Source: Ancylostoma caninum (lineage: Eukaryota > Nematoda > Chromadorea > Rhabditida > Ancylostomatidae). From it: a stretch of DNA of 64,000 nucleotides. Both the position numbers and the translations under genes were made by a program. The stretch's first letter is position 1. Each line of letters opens with the position of its first letter. Location: assembly GCA_037903475.1 (NCBI GenBank), contig JBAJFG010000475.1, positions 744,001-808,000 on the forward strand. The letters are read 5' to 3'. Positions 21,901 to 33,310 of the stretch are shown piece by piece. The notes beneath the pieces were generated by a model. That model made no database searches and was not told where the DNA came from. It saw nothing but the letters and a program-made list of their open reading frames with translations.

Positions 21901-24900
21901 TGTTTCTGCTGTTAAGTATATGATTTAGGTTATACGAGAAAATCGACGGTGGGATCAACAAGATGTTACAGCATAATGATGAAGAACTTCAGTTCAAGGT
22001 AAGCAATACTTTTTTGATTGGGTCTATGGATATGGTTCTAATGAGGATACCTCCGGCTTTCAACCGTAGCTCAATCAAGCTTTTGCGGCTTTATTGAGAA
22101 CAAAGTGTTGACCAAAGCTAATTTTCCTAGCTCCAAAGCTCAGCTAGACATATGTGCGCCATTTAAAAAATTCTGTTCATTCGGAGTCATTGGAGAGGGT
22201 GGGGGGGCTCACTTATTGAAGTGCTGATTCTTAAATTGCTGCATGTTCAAGTCGGTTATGACCCGTTGGAGAGAATCTTGTTGAATAGCTTGAACAAGCC
22301 AGGTTTCATAATCAGGAAGGAGCTATCCCAGCAATAAGTTGTCTTGCCTTCAACTCGTTTCCTTGCTTGCCATATTTAAGGTAGATGGTGAATCGTACCT
22401 AAAATAGTTTCTGTAAGCTGCTGTTGTCGAGCTAATAGTGCAGTTGAAAACAGAACTAAGACAGCAAGACTTCTTTAGTAACATTTTTTTTTTTGGTTGA
22501 GGCAATTTCTGTTAAGGTAAAATATCTGTTTGCTATCGGAAGCCCCCTTGCCGTTTTCTTGGTGATGCGAGGTGCAACGTACGCTGATCTTCTTCCGGCC
22601 AAGATGAATGTATGTTTTGCTTTCTGCTTTGCGTTTGAAATAGCACTACTTTTTCTGATATTCTTGCAGGTTGAACGAATTTTCAACATTTTCCATCCTT
22701 ATGATCCCGTTGCCTATAGGTTGGAGCCATTATTTATTCCGGAATATAGGCACATCAGACCAGTAAAGCTGTTTTCAAGCAATGATTTGCGAGGTTAGTC
22801 AATACCAATGTTTACGTTCTCATCTGAAGAACAGCATCTCAACTCACATCATCTTGGTTTTTTTTTTAAAACAAAACCTTTTTGATCAAGATTTATACTA
22901 ATTCAGCCCGCAACTCATACGAAGAATTGCCTCTAGAAGTATACAAGAGCTATTTGAAGAAATTGAAGAGTCAAAATAAGTCAAAGAAGAATAAAGGGGT
23001 AGGTTTTTTCTCTTCAAATGTCATGATTTTGTGCCTCTTGGTGACTAATATGTATACAAGTAGTAGCTAATCCTTTTAGGATTCTATTGAAATCTCAGAA
23101 CATCTAATGATTGAGCAAGCTAAATTAGTGATTGAAGATTCCAGACTTCAATGTGTGAAAGATCTGGTTTGGCCGTCGTTTTTCTTTAGCTATACTGTTC
23201 AATTTCAGATCTGATCGCAAAGCGTCAATCACAACTGCACACCTCGCTGGTCTGCTACGCCGTACCGCATCCGCAGCGTGACAAACCAGCTGAGCGCTAT
23301 AGCTGTCGTGTATTGTCGGAATTTCCCTTTTGCTATTAGTTTTTTTATGTTGCCTATTTTCTCTGGCCTGGGGAAGGTAGTCTCAGAAAGATATCGTCGC
23401 GCACTTCTCTTCGTAACAAGAAGCTTTTTTTTTGCTTTAGCTCCTTCTTCAGCTTGTTTATTGCGCGAAAATTAACATGGAAGCTGTGGACAAAAGGGAA
23501 TCCCGACAACAACAGACAGCCACAGCGCTCAGTTGGCTTGCTGCCCCGCGACGGTGCGGCGCAGTTGATCGCCGTAAGTGTGCCATCGTGATTGACGCTA
23601 CCTGTAGTGTCGATCTTAGTTTTCATTGCTCTTGCATTTTTTGCGGCTCTGAGATGCTGCTTCTAATTTTCTTTGGGAGAATTGGTTGGACTTGCAACCT
23701 ATTTTGACAAGTGTTGTTTGTCAGTATCCTGCATGTAACAGGTTTCTTTCCAGCCCGATGCAAAAAGTGGTGGGGATGATGATGTCGATGATGAGGATGA
23801 ATGCGACTCGGACTTCGATGCCAAGAGCGGATGTGAGTTGAAAGTGCTTTTGTTTTTCGGTAGCATCCTTTCGAAAGACCTGAGATCTGATTATAAATCC
23901 TTAGTGATTGTTTGTGTATTTCCTTTGCACACAAGCTAGTACGATTGCGTTACGCTACAGTTCCAAGAAGACCGCTCAACAAAAACGCTCGCATGTCTAA
24001 CGACCGCATGTGATCTTTTCCGGTGTAAGACCCGCCGGTGAATTAGTATGTTATACACCTGCTTTTAACGCACCCACTCTACCACCTCACGCAGGTGTTA
24101 CGCAGTGGTGAGGAAAGTCTGCGAAAGAATCAAATCTGGGCTGAAATGACCGCAACTATACACACAAAAAGCGTACTTAAATTTAATGGAGAAAGGGTTG
24201 CCGGTGGAATCCAACATTGCAAATAGAATATGGCCGTGGCCTAGTGAACTGCAGAGTACAGCTCAACAAAATTAGCTGAAGTGATACAGGCATGGGATAT
24301 CTTTTTTTAAAATCACCTTTCTACTTACAATTAGGTGGGAAGGATATCATTATTTTCGGGCTCGAATGCTGCTTTGTTGAGCAGGTCTGCGTAGTTCTGA
24401 AGCTTTCCATGAATCTTTTTTAATTCTATTTGTTCTATTGCAACAACGAGGGCATTTTTTGGAAATTTCTGACGTCTTCACGTGAAGAAGAGGTCAAATG
24501 ACATTTATGTAATAGAGCGACACACTAGTCAAGCGAGACTACAGGATGGCTCAAAATTACGTTAACGAAGAGATAGGCGCCCATATCTGTGCATTTAAAG
24601 GTGGAAGTATTAGGTGCGTGCAAAAGTTCCGGGGCAGTTGATGGCATTTCATAGTTTGAACTTGTTTTGCTCCTTGTGGTTTTCAAGTCCAGCAGCCGTT
24701 TTCATATCTGCTGATAGCCTAAAACCTCTGCTACCTATACCACTTTTGGCTCGGATCTAAATCACAGTGTTGCTGTATTTTAGACATAAAACTAGTGTTA
24801 GGTACAGTAGCAAATTTGTGGTATTTTCGCCTTATGAATACAAATTCGGATGATCTGCAACGGGAGGGAACCATAGCATTAATATTGCGTTTGTGTAGGC

Positions 24901-27900
24901 TATCTTCTGCAAAATGCTAGGAACTCGTGGGCTCTTGTGAAATCTAGGCGGAAATGGGAACATGGAAAATGCTCCCAGAGCTATGCAGCAACTTAATCTT
25001 CAAAAAGGCGACAGAAAGGGGCAGGCTCAATCAGACCTAATGCAAGCTGTACAGGACATTACGAGGTAATTGGCCAACTATGTTCCGTCACTTGAAAAAA
25101 ATCGCCAAGAAGAGGAAGATGAGTAAACCGATTTGGTGTGAGCTGAGCGAAGAGCACCAGTGTCGCCACCCGGACGGCTGCATATATTTGATCTACTGAT
25201 ATACTAGCAAGCCGTTTCTTGAACAGATTCTTATTAGTAATGCAGAATGGGTCATGTACGATAATGGGAAGAGGTTGTTCCCAAAATCTGGTACCGGCTA
25301 CATACCTAGAAAGGGGGCATAATATCGCTACACCTTTGGAAAAATTTTTTGTCCTTTTTTGGTCAACAATTTGAGTAGTCCGCAACGAATGTTTCTCAAA
25401 GAGGTGTACTGTTATCGCTGAGTAATACACTCATTTTTCGAAAGCAGTCATGGGAAAACTCTTAAATATAAGGCCATTACAGCTAAGAATATGTGGTTCG
25501 CTGTTGATGCGTGATAACCCATTCCAGAACGTTATAGTGTCAATCGTGTAAAGTATGGACCATCCCGACTCTGAAATTCTCACGTATTCCATGTGCTCCG
25601 TGGACCTGTCTCCAACAGAATGTCTCCCTTTCAAGCTTCTACATGGTCATATCGGCTGTGAAACTTTCAATGAACAGACCCTACTAAAAAACGACGTGTG
25701 CCGCTTCTCTAAGTATAAACCTGTCAAATTTAAGGCTCCGGGAAAAACCTTTATGTGGCCTGTTGGCAACACTACGCTGATGCTAATGCTTTTTGATTTG
25801 ATTGAAACTGTTGGCTTTGAGCCGACTTATGGCGCTTCAAAAAATTAGGTGAAACTGCCCCGGAACTTTTGCACGCACCTAATAACATCTGCTCTTTGAT
25901 TTTCCTTAATTATAATCTAGTCTGTGCTTTTTTTTAACGTTCATGCGAGTGCATAAAATAGATACAGTCTGTCCGAAACGACGAGTCCGCCCACGCAGAT
26001 CGAGGACCTGCCACGTTTGCCAGCACTCCACGTCATCATCTCTAATCTGCGTATCACGTTTCATCGTTATCTTCATGGTATCGACCAGCGATTTGGCTGC
26101 GACGTGTTAGACCTGGCAGCTAACAGCAATGTCCGAGCCTTGCCGCCCCTCGATCCCCGCGTGAGTGGGCGGACCCGTCGTTTCGGACAGACTATAAACG
26201 AATAAATAAAGGATTGAATAAAATTCGGATTACCCACTATTTGATCTCAGCGATTAGATCATGAGATTGCTAAACATATCCGACCTGGTGATTTATATTA
26301 GGAATTATATTGAATTATATTATTGAATTGTAACATAAGTTTCCGCTGGTTTCGCATAGGCATTTTCAAAGATTTCTAACAAATGAATTGCAAAACCTGT
26401 AACTGCTTTTGCACTCATAACAATTTTACCATAACATTTTATGAAACTAACCAAATTTAAGTCGAGTAACCTTGAGGCCACTTTTATTCTACCTAATACT
26501 TCCTCTCCCCGTTTTATTGTCGAGCGGTCTTGAGCAAAGGCGCCAAACTTGGTAACCCAAAGTTTTGATTACGCTGTTTCTCTCTCTCTCTCTCTGGAGT
26601 TGAAACGAACTAAAGTGGGATTTCTTCCACTGTGGCTACTAAAATCAACCGTTTGCGGGCACTAATCGGTGGAATTTTGGGACAAGTTCCAAGTGCTCCG
26701 TAGAAATCACACCATTTTGCCACCCTGCGGAGTCCTTGATTTTGTTGATCGAACTCTCCGGAAAGGCGAAGAGTCCGCATGGGAATTTCTAATTGCGCAT
26801 TATGTAGCAAAAATCTAGCTCTAACCATGCACCGGTTATAAGATCACAAGAATCTCTAATGAGCGAGAACCGATTCGCCAAAGTCAATGATCTCTAGCAC
26901 TGCCCGACTCAGTTCCTTGCCTCACAGTCCACGGATTTGTGAAGTAGGGCAGTCGAGCTCCTGCAGCAAAAACGGGAAAAGACCAGCAGCTGTTATGGTC
27001 CATGCTTCGATTGGTACCTGAAGTTACATGATTTTTTTTACAAAACGTTTTCTTCGAAGATTTCAAAACGGCGGAAACTTATGTTACAACCTAATATTTC
27101 ATCTTCAATCCGAACATAACTTTGACTTTGTGTTTCAGCTCAAGTTGCTGTTCCTGTTGGCAAGTTTTTTTCTGAAGCTAACTGGTGTTTCCCAAGAGTT
27201 GATGGCTTTTTAGTTTTGCATGCCAATTTTGCCTTAGTTCCAATTTCTGAGTCCTGCTCAACTATTTCTCCTTTGGTTCCTTGTGGTTGAAAGGGTTCTT
27301 TTTCTTTCATTTACCACACCTTCCGTGTAGGAGTGTTAGTGACTTGATATCACAAGTTGTGGTGTTTACGCTTTCGATTCAGATAGTTGCTAGTGGAATT
27401 TCAGGCTCTTCCCCCAGATCTCTAACCCCTCCACCAGCAGGAGATGCAGCTTCTGTGGAGAAACCAGCGAAAAAAGGGTGGTTTTCATCGTTCACTTCTG
27501 CACCGAAGAAAAATGCAACGGCAGCTCCCAATCCGGAACCACCTGTTGAAGTCGCCAAGGAGGCCGAGGTTGTATTAATACTCTGTTCTTTGTTCTTACG
27601 ACATGTGCTCATTACCTAAATTCAAGTCTGAACTGCCTCTTCCCGATCGGTTGCTCGGTGGTGGAACTCGACCACCTCATCGTATGGATTTCCAATTACA
27701 GGTGGCTTGTTTCTGTTGCGATTGTTGTTGGTGAGACCTATTTTCTCAATTTCAGCCTGCACTAACTGACAAAAGCTATTGGTCCGTGTTGAAGAGCCAC
27801 TTCAGCTACTGGACGAATGCCGATTTGGCCTTATTTATAGCTAATACTCTTTTTGGTAAACCTGTTTGCAGTAATGAGACTAATGGTGATGAGACGCAGT

Positions 27901-27914
27901 CGGCTAGCTTTTGA
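15986..27914 (+). CDS. ipla-1: DDHD-domain intracellular phospholipase A1 (DDHD1/IPLA-1 type)
   Basis: It hydrolyses the sn-1 acyl chain of phospholipids; C. elegans IPLA-1 remodels phosphatidylinositol and affects seam-cell division. I read 23 exons: 15986-16129, 16626-16853, 17542-17617, 17933-18068, 18182-18266, 18512-18638, 20516-20606, 20976-21131, 21190-21290, 21356-21468, 21521-21700, 21802-21875, 21929-21998, 22517-22609, 22670-22793, 22907-22998, 23080-23114, 23209-23277, 23441-23573, 23754-23832, 27405-27568, 27627-27701, 27756-27914. They total 867 codons in one frame. Residues 49-124 are a Ser/Pro/Thr-rich linker ending in KKKK. Residues 125-223 are WWE-like, ending in RGTWFSQ. 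HGIGQ is at 331-335, the nucleophile Ser452 is in AHSLGS, and the DDHD domain starts at about 528 with HPYDPVAYR. Conserved His830 is in SHFSYW near the C-terminus. An acidic linker (GGDDDVDDEDE) precedes the last part. Exon 17 requires a GC donor at 23115 and is the weakest call. Intron 20 carries a mariner relic and a MITE. Confidence 0.92.
18956..20160 (-). pseudogene. Reverse-transcriptase relic in a lipase intron
   Basis: The minus strand encodes fragments of a reverse transcriptase. LFKQVLGVPQGGKASP (GVPQGG block at 19818-19847) is followed by KYMDNIF (19719-19730), which is the YxDD catalytic box with the second Asp changed to Asn. Then, at 19300-18956, comes a downstream block CKFLNFNISID..KQYNKT..RLCH. 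The order and FLxxxI-tKxYNKT style resemble Penelope-like or related retroelements, but I cannot place the family. Stops and shifts break the frame. A GC-rich piece (about 19310-19640) interrupts the gene between YMDN and the C-terminal block. It lies antisense in intron 6 (18639-20515) of the ipla-1-like gene and is far more AT-rich than its surroundings. Confidence 0.7.
19310..19640. other. GC-rich insert within the reverse-transcriptase relic
   Basis: This block separates two parts of the relic that should be adjacent. Its centre (19459-19524) is very GC-rich and carries two TATA-like motifs facing each other, CCTTATATAGC near 19471 and GCGTATATAAGGG near 19511. The tandem-like ACTGACTGACTAAGT lies to the left. 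It may be an inserted small element or an internal promoter region of the retroelement. No clear target-site duplication was seen. Confidence 0.4.
24610..25882 (+). mobile_element. Decayed mariner with perfect 30-base terminal inverted repeats
   Basis: The ends begin TTAGGTGCGTGCAAAAGTTC and are exact inverted repeats over 30 bases (24610-24639 and 25853-25882), flanked by TA at 24608-24609 and 25883-25884. The 1273-base length is typical of mariner. The plus strand retains transposase pieces. HLKKIAKKRKMSKP and ELSEEHQCRHPDGCI run into PFLEQILISNAEWVMYDN at about 25205-25270. There the first catalytic Asp of the usual TGDEKW block is lost (SNAEW). A C-terminal CSVDLSPTEC lies near 25600. Stops and shifts make it inactive. 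It sits in intron 20 of the ipla-1-like gene in sense orientation. Perfect ends beside a ruined gene suggest it may have been moved in trans. Confidence 0.88.
25965..26194. mobile_element. MITE, 230 bases, Tc1/mariner-like ends
   Basis: The left end, CAGTCTGTCCGAAACGACG, and the right end are near-perfect inverted repeats of about 30 bases, with one change in the first 20 and GTCCGCCCAC shared beyond. TA flanks both sides (25963-25964 and 26195-26196). There is no coding capacity. It is in intron 20 of the ipla-1-like gene, 82 bases after the mariner relic. Confidence 0.85.
26197..27404. other. ipla-1-like gene, intron 20, right part
   Basis: No exon was recognised. A CT dinucleotide run lies at about 26578-26596. 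A 72-codon minus-strand frame (26828-26610) reads smoothly as protein but has no family I know and is inside the intron. It may be another repeat fragment. Confidence 0.35.
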
Positions 27915-29310
27915 AACAGGTTAGTTTATCTTTTGAATTTGAATTTTTGTCAGTCTAAAGGCTACTTTTTAGCTACTCTATTGCCAAAATAGTATTGTGT
28001 TGCATTTTTAATGAAACCTTGCCAAATGGTTGCTTTAAATGGTTTCTTCCTGCATGCTGTGTACTCGTGCAGTATTCGGCACTAACGATTACTCGGTATT
28101 CCTGCGTTGCACTACCAATCTTTTTACCCTGGGTGTTCCTCTTCTCTAGCTTTCATTCCATCGTTGTTGATATTGTTGATGTGTATTTAAATTACGAAGC
28201 TACAGTTATCGGTTCACTTCCTGTATATAGTTTAGGTTGAATTCATTAACTCTTATTCTGTTACCATATGGTATTTTAAGCTTCTAGACGTGGTTTAGTT
28301 CATGGTTGTTATTCATACCCTTCTTAACTATGCAAATCATATTGTAGATGAGTGTTTCTAGTCTGTGCCGGGGATTTACCCCTATATCCATAGTGTGTGT
28401 GCTAGAAAGCGGTTTCTGTTGGCACTTACTCAGTCGATGTGATTACTATGGTAGTGTGATAGTTTAATAAGAGTTTAAGAGGTAGCAAAGTTTCGTAGTT
28501 CAAACAACTGCCCACTTTTTCCGTTGTACAGTAGCATAGCTCTCATTTCCTTATATCTGAGCACTATTTCTCTATCGGTTTGGATTGTCCTTGCTGTTCT
28601 ACCCAGAGAAATGATTTCTTTGTTGTTGACTTATGGGTTCTATGAATTTCATATACTTTGATATTGTTAACCTTGCAGCTAGCGATGTAGTGTTCATATT
28701 TTAAATCTTCTTCCATAAAGCTCCTCATGGCCTCAATCTGTGCTGAAAAAATGATTCTACTACACAATGTTAGGGGTAGGAATTTTTTGTGTACTGCAAA
28801 TGTTTAATAAAAGCTGCATTGGTGAAGGTTGAATACAAGGATACATTCGTAGAAAAGCAACAGTGGCAGATGTTTGTGGGACCAGCGGAGTGAATCCTTT
28901 CAGACCCTTCACAACGTTTGAAAAGATTTTCAAACATCTTCCGCTACCACTCTTGAGGATTTCCAGCTAAAAATCAAAAATAGCAAGTGAGGAAGTGAGG
29001 GAACCCCTTCACAGTTCAGACAGGAAGTACATACAGAGAACTCCAAACGGACGCAGACAAGGGTCAGGACCGCGGCCCGGGTCTCTTGGGCAGAGTCACG
29101 GGAGCTCAGCATAGTGTGCGCCTGCGTCTTTGCCCACGAGAGCCGCGCCGCGGTCTCGACACTTGTCTACGTACGTTTGGAGTTTCCTATATATGTCAGC
29201 GTCTTCACATATATTTGACCTGACGCACACAGCCTCGATCCGTGACAGTAGAATAACACAACAAGTACATGCTTGTATGTATGTACATCCATTTTGTATA
29301 AATTCACATA
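27915..29310. other. 3' region of the ipla-1-like gene and following intergenic DNA
   Basis: No further exon is seen. The first part is T-rich, as expected of a nematode 3' untranslated and termination region. From about 28860 the composition becomes mixed with no repeat recognised. Confidence 0.4.
28806..28811 (+). other. Candidate polyadenylation signal AATAAA
   Basis: AATAAA lies about 890 bases after the stop codon of the ipla-1-like gene. It is the first canonical signal I see downstream in sense orientation. A 3' untranslated region this long would be unusual for a nematode, so a variant signal nearer the stop may be used. Confidence 0.3.
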
Positions 29311-30406
29311 AGGAGTGTTTATACTTCGGCGTGACGCGATCGTCGCGTCCCAGCAAACTGTTCAAATGCGATGGGTCCCGAGTGGATGTATGCGCAAACA
29401 ATGGTCGCGATGGGTAGTTGGCGTTTCCCATCGCAAGGCGACCTCGCGGAGCGACGTCGCGTCCTGTTTATACTTTTTTCGTGAAAAACGACGCGATGGG
29501 CCTGATTCGCGTCGCGCCTGCTAGCAGACGCGACGCGATGGTTTCGCTGATGTTGCGGACTGGAGTTGACCACTGTTTCATAGTTTTTGGAGTGGTTTTG
29601 GCCCGAAACCTATGGAATAAGACGAATTCAGTTGGAGATGTGAACGTGAACAAACTTGGACGCGTCGTATGCGTTTCAGGTAGTGATTTTGTGAACTTTT
29701 CAAGTTCCTGATGTTGCCTGCTGTTTACGAGAGGTTACTGCTTACAATTTGTCAGCCGAGATGTGGAAGAACACAATGTAGGTGTACATGTTGCATCTAT
29801 ATATTGATCTAGAGATTTTGTTCTGAATTTGAGTTATCGGAATCGTTTCCCTTTCACGTAGACATCGTTGTACAGATGCTTCAGAACAGTATTCGATCAG
29901 TGCGGTATTGATTTATACGTGAATGTGGGATAGTCCTGCGCTCCGACACTTATAATTTTTCACTTTCCGGTGTGATTTTGTGCAAGACGATGTGCCCCCC
30001 GCCCCCACCACACAGAAATCACAAGATAACACGTCTAACCATCTCTGAACATACAAATAAATGAGAAAAACCCGCAATGCTTTCTTCCATATCTTGGAAA
30101 CAAACATTCTTGGCGAGGAATCCATCTCAAAATTGCAGTCCCCGCAGAGATCACCACTGAATTTTGCTGAGAACTTTCTCTAAACATTCTAGATCACGAA
30201 CGGTACCGCGAGGTCCAAAACAATCCATGGAAACCCATGATCCACGCTAAGTCGGGGTGTGCATGTGATTTTGCGTGGGTACGTAAATTTGCGACGTTCA
30301 GCATGGCGCGATGGGGGCGACGTGACGGCTTCGCTACCCGTCGCGTCGCGCGTGTTGTGGCCGTCGCCGCGACGCCATCGCGTCGCGAAAAAGTATAAAC
30401 AATCCT
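29311..30406. mobile_element. Inverted-repeat element with GACGCGA-rich subterminal ends
   Basis: The left end AGGAGTGTTTATACTT (29311-29326) is mirrored at the right end by AAGTATAAACAATCCT (30391-30406). The sequence ATA flanks both sides (29308-29310, 30407-30409), a possible 3-base target duplication. Inside each end is a dense array of GACGCGA/TCGCGTC motifs (about 29330-29540 and 30300-30385), probably protein-binding subterminal repeats. A further GTTTATACTT tip lies at 29466 in the same orientation as the left end. No transposase was recognised in the 1096 bases, so the element is probably non-autonomous. The superfamily is unknown. Confidence 0.7.
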
Positions 30407-30409
30407 ATA

Positions 30410-31736
30410 GTCAAATCTGGTAGTTTATTACCAACACGAGATGACACGTAATGTATGGCAACCACAATACAAATCGGAAAAAAAGGGGGGGGGGGGGCTC
30501 ATCATCGACTCATCTCTCCATTCTGGCTCATCATTGGCTCATGGACTCTACAGACAAGAGTCTGGTAGTAAGATTGGAAATTCCAGTCAGATAAACGATT
30601 TTTTCCCTTCACTTAGCTCAGTGCATTACAGCCAGCATAGCTCTGCGCCATCCTACAGTGATTATTATTTACAACAAATGTAGGCTATAGACCGACAGTA
30701 CAAATCGACACTCGCTCTCGTTTCGGATTTCATTTCAGCAAAGATAAACTTTCCGCCTAATGCATCCGGCAGTTCTAGTCCTTTTGCTTGCGAGCTAGCA
30801 TTCCTGTATTTCCAAACAGAACATTCATTCGTTTTTTTATTAATTCATTTGTCCATTCATTTACTAAAGTACACGGGCGGTTTGGGCTCCAGCGATCATG
30901 GCTGCAGAGATTACCTCCAGCAATCTATTTAAAACATGCAAATGTAGTCCGTAAGTGTGATGGGCTGCCAGATCAGTCTTTACTGAGTGTTGGTTCATAA
31001 TGCAACACAAGCCCTACTCTTCCCTGGCACCTCCATTGAAAATTACAGGCTTTGCTCACAATCAGCGCTAAGCCGTCTGACGAACGGTTTCGATCGTACT
31101 GTGAGGTCGTTGAAGTACTTTTTAGTACTGATCTCGCCTAGCAACATGCAGGGAGATTTGCGAAATACTAGAGGGAATTCGAGCACTAAGGACTTCTTAT
31201 GTTGAATCCAAAAACGAGATCCCATCGAATTATAAGAATTAGTTCGGAAAGGGTCAGAAATGTATTAAGAAATGGAAACCTTCACATGAAAAAGCAAACA
31301 ACGTCCTCCGTTTCCAACTTTTCTTGCAGAATTTTTATGTGCATCGATTGGAAATGAGTGTGCTTAAGGTTTAAATTGGGCGATGATACGCAAATGGTCA
31401 TCAATAACGCTTTAATATGCTTCAAATGCCTATCAAGTTCATTGGTAGTGAGCATAGAAAACGAATACTTCAAAAAGCGTCTTCATACTTTCAGTTATTG
31501 CATAAGTATTGTAGGATTTCTTCAGGTTTATTCCGGAAATCGTCCAAAAAACCTGACTAGGTGGGAGTAGTTTGTCCAAGTCTTCTCTTCAACACTGCCT
31601 TTTATAAAAAAGGCGAAACAGGCAGGTTTGAAAAGACCAAAATAGGTTCGATAAATGCATCTATGATCTCTAAATTAAAGTAATTTTACGTAACTTGTAT
31701 TTCAAGAAGTATGTAGTGCCGGCCAATCTTGCATAA
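30410..31736. other. Stretch without recognised genes
   Basis: It holds a run of 13 G at 30485-30497 and otherwise only short open frames without family motifs. Confidence 0.4.
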
Positions 31737-31738
31737 TA

Positions 31739-33025
31739 TTGGGTTGTTCGGAAAGTAATTGGGCTTTTCGAAAACAATTTTTTCAAACGCTAGCTTTGGA
31801 AGGTTTTTGCTGTTATTATTTGTTTTCATTCGATATATATTAGGAGGACGTATTTGTGTTTCTGTTTGGAGAAAGTGCGCAGATTTCATTTCCATTTGCA
31901 TTTTTATGATCAATTTGAACATGGAGTGTCAGAAGGAGCATTTTCGGCACATTTTGCTTTTTTACTTCCATAGTGGCAAAAGAGCTGCTGATGCTTTCCA
32001 CGATATATGTAAAACATACGGTGTTAATGCCTTATCACAGAGCACATGTGACAATTGGTTCGCAAAATTCCGTTCCGGCAATTTTTCACTTCAAGATGAA
32101 CAACGTTCTGGTCGGCCAGTAGGCGTTGATGATGATCAGTTGATGGCATTAATCGAAGCCAACCGTCATGTAACCGTACGAGAGCTTGCTGAGAAGACCA
32201 ACGCATCCATTGGAACAGTTCACGAGCATGTCAAAAAACTTGGACTAGTAAAAAAGCTAGATGTTTGGGTGCCACATGAGTTGAAGGAAATTCACTTGAC
32301 GCAGCGAGTTAGTATCTGTGATTTGCACTTGAAACGCAATGAAGACGACCCATTTTTGAAGCGAATAGTAACTGGTGATGAAAAATGGATTGTCTACAAT
32401 AATGCTACTCGCAAACGATCATGGTCAAAACCGGATGAACCTGCTCAAACGATGTCCAAAGCTCATCTCCATCAAAAGAAGGTTATGCTATCAGTTTGGT
32501 GGGACTACAAAGGTGTAATATATTTTGAGGTGCTCCCAAGAAACCAGAATGTCAACTCGGACCTCTACTGTCAGCAACTGATGAAATTAGATGAGGCAAT
32601 TTAAAAAAAAACCGGCCAGAATTAGCGAATCGCAAAGGAGTAGTTTTCCACCAAGACAATGCAAGACCTCATACATCTTTGGCGTCTCGGCAAAAATTAT
32701 TGGAGCTTGGTTGGGAATTGATGTTGCATCCACCATATAGCCCTGATCTCGCGCCATCCGATTACCATTTGTTTAGATCGTTGCAGAACTATTTGAATGG
32801 GAAAACATTTAGCGATGATCAGGATATCAAATCTCATCTAGCCCAGTTTTTTGCCGAAAAAGACCAGAAGTTCTATGAGAGGGGAATTATGAAATTGCCA
32901 GAAAGATGGCGAAAGACAATCGAACAAAACGGAAAATATATCATTGACTAATGTTTTTTCATTGTGAGAAAATAAACTTTTTTCTGAAACCCCTAAAAAT
33001 CCCAATTACTTTCCGAACAACCCAA
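31739..33025 (+). mobile_element. Nearly intact mariner transposon
   Basis: The ends begin TTGGGTTGTTCGGAAAGTAA and form a perfect 25-base inverted repeat with at least four more matching bases beyond one mismatch. TA flanks both sides (31737-31738 and 33026-33027). The length is 1287 bases. The transposase reading is split by a single defect, and an AATAAA lies at 32971-32976. Low decay means recent activity. A mariner called bandit, of very similar length, has been reported from the hookworm Ancylostoma caninum; whether this is the same family cannot be settled without comparison. Confidence 0.95.
31921..32951 (+). pseudogene. Mariner transposase (DD34D), one frameshift
   Basis: The enzyme cuts and pastes the element at TA sites. 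From the ATG at 31921 the frame has the paired helix-turn-helix DNA-binding region (WFAKFRSGNFSLQDEQRSGR, then TVRELAEKTNASIGTV..HVKKLG). The linker WVPHEL and the catalytic core follow. The three catalytic Asp codons are present: 32377-32379 in TGDEKW, 32655-32657 in HQDNARPH and 32760-32762 in APSDYH. The last two have 34 residues between them, the mariner signature. The first frame stops at 32602-32604, in a T/A homopolymer. The reading continues in another frame to the stop at 32949-32951. The defect looks like a one-base indel, so a sequencing or assembly error is possible. The similarity to Hsmar1-type transposases is apparent by eye. Confidence 0.93.
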
Positions 33026-33035
33026 TAGAATACGG

Positions 33036-33310
33036 TCCGTCTGGTCTGCAGCGCCGCACCACCCATGCGGCCCGCGGCTCAGGGGGCGCTGTGGTTGCCA
33101 GGCGTCGTTGGCATTGATGTTTTCTTCAGTATCTTGGAATTAAAACAAGAACACCAAAAAAGACGGTGAAAAACCCAAGAAAAACGTAGGTACCTGTGAC
33201 GGCGTACGACAACCGAAACGCAACACGTCCAGCCGATCTGCCGCGTCGCCTAGGTGGTGCGATGCGGCAGATCAGCTGGACAAGGGTGATTGACCGGTAC
33301 TGTAGCCCCA
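33036..33310. repeat. Dispersed GC-rich repeat, copy 1
   Basis: The right half (33206-33275), with CCAGCCGAT, GCGCGTCG/GCCGCGTCGC and TAGGTGG, matches 36815-36880. The block around 33230-33282 folds on itself (CCAGCCGATCTGCCGC against GCGGCAGATCAGCTGG). GC-rich ends around an A-rich centre (33120-33185) suggest a small mobile element, but its borders are not clear. It begins 9 bases after the mariner. Confidence 0.4.
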
